Positions 59,066 through 64,000 of a stretch of DNA of 64,000 nt are shown piece after piece (positions within the stretch are counted from its first letter, which is position 1; each line of letters begins with the position of its first letter). Under the pieces are notes generated by a model that worked only from the letters and a program-made list of their open reading frames with translations, ran no database searches and was not told the DNA's origin. Source of the DNA: Clostridiales bacterium (lineage in GTDB: Bacteria; Bacillota; Clostridia; Oscillospirales; Oscillospiraceae). The stretch is from NCBI GenBank assembly GCA_902363045.1, contig CABIYX010000010.1, forward strand, positions 1 to 64,000, in the 5' to 3' direction. A program made the position numbers and the translations under genes.

Positions 59066-60253
59066 ATGGATTATGTGATTTTTCGGGACATCGCGGTCGT
59101 CCTGATCGCCGGAAAATACATGGGGCTGCTGGCCCGCAAGTGGAAAGCCCCTCAGGTGGCCGGGGAGATCCTGGCCGGCCTGCTCATCGGCCCCTGTCTG
59201 CTGGGCCTGGTACAGCCCTCAGATTTTCTGACGCAGATGGCCGAGCTTGGCGTTGTTCTGCTGATGTTCAGCGCGGGGCTGGACTCCGACATTGATGAGA
59301 TCATCAAAAGCGGCCCCATCGCCCTCCTGGTGGCGATGTGCGGGGTGCTGCTGCCCCTTGCGGCCGGGACGGCCTTGTACATTGCCTTCTACGGATTTGA
59401 CGGCTTTGGCTCCGACTCGTTTTACCACGCGCTGTTTATGGGCTGTATTCTGACCGCCACCTCGGTATCCATCACCGTCCAGGCCCTGCGGGAATTGGGG
59501 CATCTCAAGACCCGGGTGGGGACCACCATCCTCTCCGCCGCCATCATTGACGATGTGCTGGGCATCATCGTTCTGACGGTGATCACAGGCTTTAAGGACG
59601 CGTCTACCTCTCCGGTCAAGGTTCTGGCAGATACAGGGCTGTTTTTCCTCTTCTCCGGGGTGATCGGCTATCTGGTGTACCAGGTCTTTGAGCGCATGAG
59701 CCTCCGCCACCCCAGGACCAAGCGTTTGACCGTACTTGGTTTAGCCTTCTGCTTCCTCATGTCCTATCTGGCGGAGGAGTTCTTTGGGATCGCCGACATC
59801 ACCGGCGCCTATGTGGCCGGCCTGGTCCTGTCCAATCTGCGGGATTCCGATGACATCGAGCGCCGGCTGGACGTCAACTCCTATACCCTGTTCGGCCCCC
59901 TGTTCTTCGCGTCGGTGGGCATCAGCACGGACATCAGCGCCTTTGATACCTCGATCCTGGCCTTCTCCCTGGCGTTCCTGGTGGTGGGGCTGCTCTCCAA
60001 GATCGTGGGCTGCGGCCTGATGGCCTGGATCTGCCGCTTCAAGAAGGAGGACGCCCTGAAGATCGGTGTGGGGATGATGAACCGGGGCGAGGTGGCCCTC
60101 ATCGTCTCTCAAAAAGGACTGGCCGTGGGACTGATGAACGCGGCCTATTTCCCGGCGGTCATCCTGCTGATCATTGTGTCCGCCGTCGTGACCCCTATCG
60201 CTCTGAAGGTGCTGTACTCCGCCTATCCGGACGCCCCCGCTGAGGCCGCGTAG
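59066..60253 (+). CDS. Cation:proton antiporter (CPA2/NapA type)
   Basis: 395 residues, 12-13 membrane helices, ending shortly after the last one without a TrkA-N nucleotide-binding domain. The ion-binding Asp pair is D162-D163 in AAIIDDVLGIIVL, typical of electrogenic Na+/H+ exchange. A positively charged MNRGEVALIVSQKG motif lies near the C-terminus. It should expel Na+ (or K+) in exchange for protons for pH and salt homeostasis. Single-gene unit. Confidence 0.9.
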   Translation: MDYVIFRDIAVVLIAGKYMGLLARKWKAPQVAGEILAGLLIGPCLLGLVQPSDFLTQMAELGVVLLMFSAGLDSDIDEIIKSGPIALLVAMCGVLLPLAAGTALYIAFYGFDGFGSDSFYHALFMGCILTATSVSITVQALRELGHLKTRVGTTILSAAIIDDVLGIIVLTVITGFKDASTSPVKVLADTGLFFLFSGVIGYLVYQVFERMSLRHPRTKRLTVLGLAFCFLMSYLAEEFFGIADITGAYVAGLVLSNLRDSDDIERRLDVNSYTLFGPLFFASVGISTDISAFDTSILAFSLAFLVVGLLSKIVGCGLMAWICRFKKEDALKIGVGMMNRGEVALIVSQKGLAVGLMNAAYFPAVILLIIVSAVVTPIALKVLYSAYPDAPAEAA

Positions 60254-60263
60254 CAGGAAAATA

Positions 60264-60294
60264 CGCCGCCCCGTACCACTGGTACGGGGCGGCG
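60264..60294. terminator. Hairpin between antiporter and trmB
   Basis: A perfect 14-bp GC stem (60264-60277 with 60281-60294) and 3-nt loop lies between convergent genes. On the minus strand it is followed by TATTTTCC. Confidence 0.8.
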
Positions 60295-60313
60295 CTGCCT
60301 CATTTTGATTTCT

Positions 60314-61039
60314 TTAATCTTCAGCTGGTTCCTCGTCCGTCGATCCCATCGCCGCCCTAGCGTCCGGTCCCGGGACAGGAAAATACTCCGGCTCCAGATC
60401 CATCGCCTCTTTCGTCCCCACACAGCGGTTGATCTTGGTGCCGAGATTGTGGAATTTTTCCTCATAATCTGTCATCACACCACAGATCCCATCGGCGTGG
60501 AGGTCCCTGGTCACTTCCGTGAGCGCATAGCCCGCCTTAGGGAACTGAAACAGGGAATATTCAAACAGGTCCCGGTTGTCCGTCTTGAAATGGATCTGTC
60601 CGCCGGTACGGAGCACTCCGCGATACAGAACCAGAAAGTTCTGGTGCGTGAGCCGCCGCCGGGCGTGTCGGTTGGAGGGCCAAGGATCGCAAAAGTTGAT
60701 GAACAGACGGTCGATCTCATCGGGGGCAAAGTACTCCCGCAGTTTGGCCGCGTCGCCGTCCACAAAAAACACATTGGTCAGGCCCCGCTGTGCGCAGCGC
60801 TCCATCGCCACGATCATGGCATCCGGTACCCGCTCCACTGCCAGATAGAGCACATTGGGGTTCTGCGCCGCGGTCTCCGCTGTGAAGCGGCCCTTACCGC
60901 ACCCCAGCTCCAGCCAGACCTGCTCCGCGTCCGGCTTCAGCTCCCGCCAACGCCCACGCTGCTCCTCCGGCGTCTGAATCAAGAAACGGGCGCAGCGCTC
61001 CATCCGCGGGACCAGATTGGGCTTTTTTCTCATGCGCAT
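60314..61039 (-). CDS. trmB: tRNA (guanine46-N7)-methyltransferase
   Basis: 241 residues from ATG 61039 (MRMRKKPNLVPRM) with GAGAGG 8 nt upstream. A GTG at 61048 is less likely. SAM-binding LELGCGKGRFT, the catalytic region FINFCDPWPSNRHARRRLT and FKTDNRDLFEYSL match TrmB. It methylates G46 in the tRNA variable loop. The C-terminus has a short acidic tail not shared by all members. Confidence 0.94.
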   Translation of the reverse strand: MRMRKKPNLVPRMERCARFLIQTPEEQRGRWRELKPDAEQVWLELGCGKGRFTAETAAQNPNVLYLAVERVPDAMIVAMERCAQRGLTNVFFVDGDAAKLREYFAPDEIDRLFINFCDPWPSNRHARRRLTHQNFLVLYRGVLRTGGQIHFKTDNRDLFEYSLFQFPKAGYALTEVTRDLHADGICGVMTDYEEKFHNLGTKINRCVGTKEAMDLEPEYFPVPGPDARAAMGSTDEEPAED

Positions 61040-61070
61040 AATTGTCACCTCTCAGTTTTGTTCCAGAAAT

Positions 61071-61123
61071 ATTTTAACATAGACAATCCACCTCTTGCAA
61101 TCTTTTTCAAAATATACTATACT
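61071..61123. promoter_or_regulatory. Divergent promoters sharing one TTGCAA -35
   Basis: The palindromic TTGCAA (61095-61100) serves as -35 for a plus-strand promoter (17 bp, TATACT at 61118-61123) and for a minus-strand one (18 bp, TAAAAT at 61071-61076). The plus promoter points to the tRNA-Pro region, the minus one to trmB 32 nt away. Confidence 0.65.
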
Positions 61124-61199
61124 GAAGAGGTCAGTCCCACTGTTCTGCCGGGCCCGCCTCCTGATGGCCGGTCCAGGCAACCTTTAGAAAATTTCATAT

Positions 61200-61263
61200 C
61201 CGGGTGTAGCGCAGTTGGTAGCGCGCCTGCTTTGGGAGCGTGCGGCTCGGGTTTGAGCCACAG
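61200..61263 (+). pseudogene. Degenerate tRNA-Pro copy 1
   Basis: Matches tRNA-Pro closely from its 5' end through the TGG anticodon (61200-61239) and loosely through the T-arm. It then diverges, with no acceptor 3' strand or CCA. The DNA just 5' of it (ATTTCATATC) is also shared with the intact gene. Confidence 0.75.
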
Positions 61264-61382
61264 CCCTTGGAAACCCCGGAAAGCCTTGGGACACTTGGGT
61301 TGACAGCACTTTCGTCCTCGCCGGTAACTGGTCAAAAATCGGCGTTGACCACATGTTTGACCACAATTGGAAAACTTCATAA

Positions 61383-61421
61383 CCGGGTGTAGCGCAGTTG
61401 GTAGCGCGCTTGCTTTGGGAG
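61383..61421 (+). pseudogene. Truncated tRNA-Pro copy 2
   Basis: Five-prime half of tRNA-Pro through the anticodon loop, then unrelated sequence. The spacer between copies 1 and 2 carries TTGACCACA repeats (about 61344-61370) in direct and inverted orientation. Confidence 0.75.
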
Positions 61422-61452
61422 AAACCGCCCGGGCAGATTCACAATTTCATAT

Positions 61453-61528
61453 CGGGGTGTTGCGCAGTTGGTAGCGCGCCTGCTTTGGGAGCAGGAGGCC
61501 CGGGGTTCGAGTCCCCGCACTCCGACCA
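61453..61528 (+). tRNA. tRNA-Pro (TGG)
   Basis: 76 nt including encoded CCA. Anticodon TGG in TGCTTTGGGAGCA, acceptor CGGGGTG/CACTCCG with one G-T pair, T-loop GGTTCGAGTCC. Confidence 0.93.
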
Positions 61529-61538
61529 CCTTTGACGG

Positions 61539-61564
61539 AAAAACCGCCTATTTAGGCGGTTTTT
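61539..61564 (+). terminator. Terminator of tRNA-Pro
   Basis: A near-perfect inverted repeat AAAAACCGCC / GGCGGTTTTT with a TATTTA loop starts 11 nt after the CCA end. Confidence 0.85.
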
Positions 61565-61735
61565 CTGCATTTTTTGTTCTGTTTTTGAAAATTGGCCGAT
61601 TGCTATTTAGCGACGGTTTCAGGGGCGGAAATGCGGTGGACACACGAACGAGGACAGTCGCCGAAACCGCCAAATCCCTAACCCATCCCTAACTGGCACA
61701 ACTGCCGTATTCTTTATTGTGGATACGACGAATTC

Positions 61736-61764
61736 TTGAGTTTTCCAGCCTTATCCTTTATAAT
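61736..61764 (+). promoter_or_regulatory. Promoter of the AT-rich gene pair
   Basis: TTGAGT (61736-61741), 17 bp, TATAAT (61759-61764), about 137 nt before the first start codon. Confidence 0.7.
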
Positions 61765-61798
61765 GGTTCTACGGTGAGACTTTGCGCCACCAAGGCAG

Positions 61799-61827
61799 CC
61801 GTATGGAATTCCATACGGTTTATTTTT
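61799..61827 (+). terminator. Leader terminator/attenuator
   Basis: Palindrome CCGTATGG-AATT-CCATACGG (61799-61818) followed by TTTATTTTT lies between the promoter at 61736 and the gene at 61901. It would end most transcripts early unless controlled. Confidence 0.65.
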
Positions 61828-61900
61828 CCAGTCCCGAATATACTATGTTTTAAAGAGGCAATACTAAATACCAACATAAGCATAGTATTCAGGAGGAAAA

Positions 61901-62053
61901 ATGAAGCAAGATTTCTTTTGGCTTTATGCCAGCATTGATGATATTATCGATATTGAACCATATACAAACGAGGTGGATAAAAGCAATGACGGAACAGATG
62001 TTACTCCGATTTGCAATGATTCTGCAGAGCCAAGCTCCGAGCACACTGAATAA
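61901..62053 (+). CDS. Small ORF overlapping the PIN-like gene
   Basis: 50 residues (MKQDFFWLYASIDDIIDIEP start), acidic, no membrane helix. AGGAGG lies 4 nt before the ATG, the best ribosome site in this stretch. It overlaps the start of the next gene (61986) in another frame by 68 nt, so translation of the two may be coupled. Not recognised. It might be an antitoxin-like partner, a leader peptide, or the displaced N-terminus of the next protein. Confidence 0.5.
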   Translation: MKQDFFWLYASIDDIIDIEPYTNEVDKSNDGTDVTPICNDSAEPSSEHTE

Positions 62054-63074
62054 ATATATTTGTAAACTTGCTGAGGCGGTATTATTGGAATGCCACACGG
62101 GCCTCAATTTATATGAACTTAATCAGGCAATCAATAATCAATTTAATCTTGCATTTACCGAAGAAGAAATTGAGTCCGCCATCGCCAAGAAAGGTCAAGG
62201 TCGCATTTTAATCACTGACGGAACATACTCTCTCTCTACATCTGCCATTCAATTTCTTTCCACACAACCTTCACTTGCTGGAAAACTTGACGCCACCATC
62301 TCTAAGTTCGTTAGCGCAACTGCTATCAACACTCCGATCGACGAAGTAGCTGCTCTCTTGCTTAAATATCTATACTATTGTTTTAACTCTAATGTTGACA
62401 ACCTTCTATCACTCTTCGAAGGGAAAATTACATATAGTGTAAATTCTTTTGAGGCAAGCCCAGAAGAGATTTCTATAATCAATTCTTTTGTTGCATGGGA
62501 AGATAGCGAAAAAGATTCTCTGGTCTATAGTTTGATTGCAACTTGTTATGAGTACTGCATATTGACAATCAAAAAAGATAACATTCTTTCAGCTGAGCTG
62601 TTTAAAGGAAAGCGCTTTTATCTTGATGCAAATATAATCTTTAGAATGGCCGGTATCAACAATGAAGAAAGAAGGACTGTTACCACGGCCTTTGTACACC
62701 ACTGTCAAAAGGCCGGTATTGAACTTTATTGTACGAGTGCAACATTAGATGAGGTCTATCGTGTAATTACATCCCAAGTGGAGTTTATCCGCGGGATTGC
62801 GGGTTCGTCGATGCCAGTAAGTAGCAACACGCTTGAGTCTATTAACCCCTCTATGGAGATTAATGACTTTTATAAGATATATTATGAGTGGTGCCTTACG
62901 CCAGGAAATCAATATGGCGATTATGTCTCATTTAATCGCTACTTATTTGACATAGTGCAAGATACTTTATGTCAACTAAAGATCAAAGAGTCAAGTGCTT
63001 ATAAAGTTGGTCCGTCCTCTAAATATTTTGAAGAGCATACGGCGAGCCTTAAAGATTATAAAAATAGTAAGTGA
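61986..63074 (+). CDS. Winged-helix/PIN-like protein, ends at an in-frame TGA
   Basis: 362 residues from ATG 61986 with GAGGTGG 9 nt upstream. The frame is open to 61926. The N-terminal part (about 35-95) looks like a winged helix (LNLYELNQAINNQFNLAFTEEEIESAI ... RILITDGTYSLS). The second half has PIN-nuclease-like features: FYLDANIIFRMAG with the first acidic residue and TSATLDEVYRVI. The TGA at 63072 interrupts a frame that continues open for more than 900 nt. The gene is much more AT-rich than its neighbours and lies directly behind tRNA-Pro, a typical place for acquired defence or toxin genes. Family not identified. Confidence 0.6.
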   Translation: MTEQMLLRFAMILQSQAPSTLNKYICKLAEAVLLECHTGLNLYELNQAINNQFNLAFTEEEIESAIAKKGQGRILITDGTYSLSTSAIQFLSTQPSLAGKLDATISKFVSATAINTPIDEVAALLLKYLYYCFNSNVDNLLSLFEGKITYSVNSFEASPEEISIINSFVAWEDSEKDSLVYSLIATCYEYCILTIKKDNILSAELFKGKRFYLDANIIFRMAGINNEERRTVTTAFVHHCQKAGIELYCTSATLDEVYRVITSQVEFIRGIAGSSMPVSSNTLESINPSMEINDFYKIYYEWCLTPGNQYGDYVSFNRYLFDIVQDTLCQLKIKESSAYKVGPSSKYFEEHTASLKDYKNSK

Positions 63075-64000
63075 AGATGGAGATATACTTCCCCAGCTTC
63101 TGCTGAAACAGATATTACGAATATAATGGACACCCTCGCCTGGCGAAAAGGGACAGGCTCGAGCATTTGGCAAACAAATGATTTCATCGTATCCGCTGAC
63201 CAATTGTTAATCAGTTGGGCAGACAAAGCGTTTTCAGGTGTACCTATTGTCGTTCTTCCAAGTGTGTGGCTTTCAATTATTTTGCGTTTTACTGGCCGAA
63301 CAGATGATGACTATAAGTCATTTTGTCTATTTCTAACCCAACGCCAACACATCGTAGATAGAAATTCCATCGACCCTATTCAGCTATTAAGGAATATTAA
63401 CTCCAAAACGAATCAAACTGAAATAAAAGAACAAATTATTGTTGAAATAACCCAAAACAAGGCGCAATATACTTTTGAAACTGCCGAGGATTATGATGCA
63501 AACACAGATCGCGCTTTTGATAAGGTTTTGGAGGAAGTTTACGGAAAAACTGCACAACAGATTAATGAGATGCGAGATGAAATGCGACAACAGCTATCGG
63601 ATTTGGCAAGTAATTCACAAGCGCAAATCGAGGAGCGTGCACGAATAAGTGCAGAAGCAGAGCGAGAAAGAACATTGGTTACTCTATCGAAGAAACAGGC
63701 AGCAGATAAGGTAGGCAAGTTCAGAAAAATGGGAGGTTTTGGTTGGATGCTATATCTTTTGGCAGGAATTGTACTCATGGCCGGGATTTGCATTTATATA
63801 TTCGAGATATCCCCCGTCTATCCATGGCTATTAAGCATTCTCCCCCAAAAGCTACAGTCTGCAGAAATATTTGCAATTGTTTGGACAATTGTGTCTGGCG
63901 GGATCTTCCTAATTTTTACCGCATTCAACAAGTTAATCACTTTTCTTGGAAGTGAAGATAGAGAAAACGATTTGTATGAGCGGTTTTACAAACAAAACAA
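63075..64000 (+). CDS. Continuation of the PIN-like gene after TGA, coiled coil and membrane part (partial)
   Basis: Same frame as the preceding gene, no stop to the window edge. A first internal ATG is at 63126. It encodes DITNIMDTLAWRKGTGSSIW, a PIN-like end (GVPIVVLPSVWLSIILRF), a long charged coiled coil (about 63400-63720, QQINEMRDEMRQQLSDLASN) and two membrane helices (about 63745-63810 and 63870-63940). Read through, the intact protein would be a soluble N-terminal DNA-binding/nuclease module tethered to the membrane. The stop is either a nonsense mutation or separates two cistrons. The 3' end lies outside the window. Confidence 0.6.

Noticed and set aside
63072..63074. TGA as selenocysteine codon
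   Set aside because: Only a weak CAGC-TTCT-GCTG hairpin lies about 20 nt downstream, and the context NSK-TGA-RWR is unlike selenoproteins. A nonsense change or cistron boundary is simpler.

Overview
The window looks like a chromosomal segment of a GC-rich, low-oxygen Clostridia member, most plausibly an Oscillospiraceae gut bacterium of the Flavonifractor/Lawsonibacter kind. The grounds are a Firmicutes-type division and cell wall (dcw) cluster, a meso-DAP type MurE, an SLH-anchored surface protein, strong Shine-Dalgarno sites with occasional GTG/TTG starts, and consensus -35/17 bp/-10 promoters. The genus is inference.

Layout. 0.26-1.5 kb: an ECF sigma factor with its membrane anti-sigma. 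1.6-14.8 kb (minus): ftsZ with its own promoter, then the dcw operon mraZ-rsmH-ftsL-ftsI-murE-mraY-ftsW-murG-murA-ftsQ. murC, murD, murF and ftsA are absent from it. 15-24.3 kb: type-4 uracil-DNA glycosylase, a membrane protein, the ACT-hom-lysC aspartate-pathway operon, a class A PBP with a cysteine-rich tail, and a DAACS symporter. 24.4-27.7 kb: a TipA-like MerR regulator with a 19-bp-spacer promoter, and a yaaA-bcp-aldolase operon. 27.8-34.9 kb: a catabolic cluster with an FCD-GntR regulator, split transketolase, ApnO-like oxidoreductase and a TRAP transporter.

35.17-43.52 kb is a genomic island in the 3' end of an initiator tRNA-fMet gene, bounded by 49-bp direct repeats. It holds a complete tyrosine recombinase, a 267-bp segment bounded by perfect 67-bp inverted repeats with one outward consensus promoter and a terminator, a second recombinase-like protein lacking its catalytic residues, a 1362-residue vWFA/SLH surface protein, and a broken ICE-type integrase next to the right att site. 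I read this as a phase-variable promoter switch, here in the ON orientation, driving the surface protein. It is the most interesting object in the window.

43.5-53.6 kb: tRNA-Leu/tRNA-fMet, a def-flavodoxin-hydrolase operon, a tagA-tmk-DJ-1-fthC string, a small 16-cysteine protein, mltG, a U32 peptidase, a MATE pump and a TetR regulator. 53.9-58.8 kb: LRR/NTF2-like, unknown, small membrane and TPR/SUFU proteins resembling a toxin-free immunity cluster. 59-61 kb: a CPA2 antiporter and trmB. 61.1-64 kb: an intact tRNA-Pro preceded by two degenerate copies, then an AT-rich foreign stretch with a small ORF and a winged-helix/PIN-like membrane protein gene interrupted by an in-frame TGA and running off the window.
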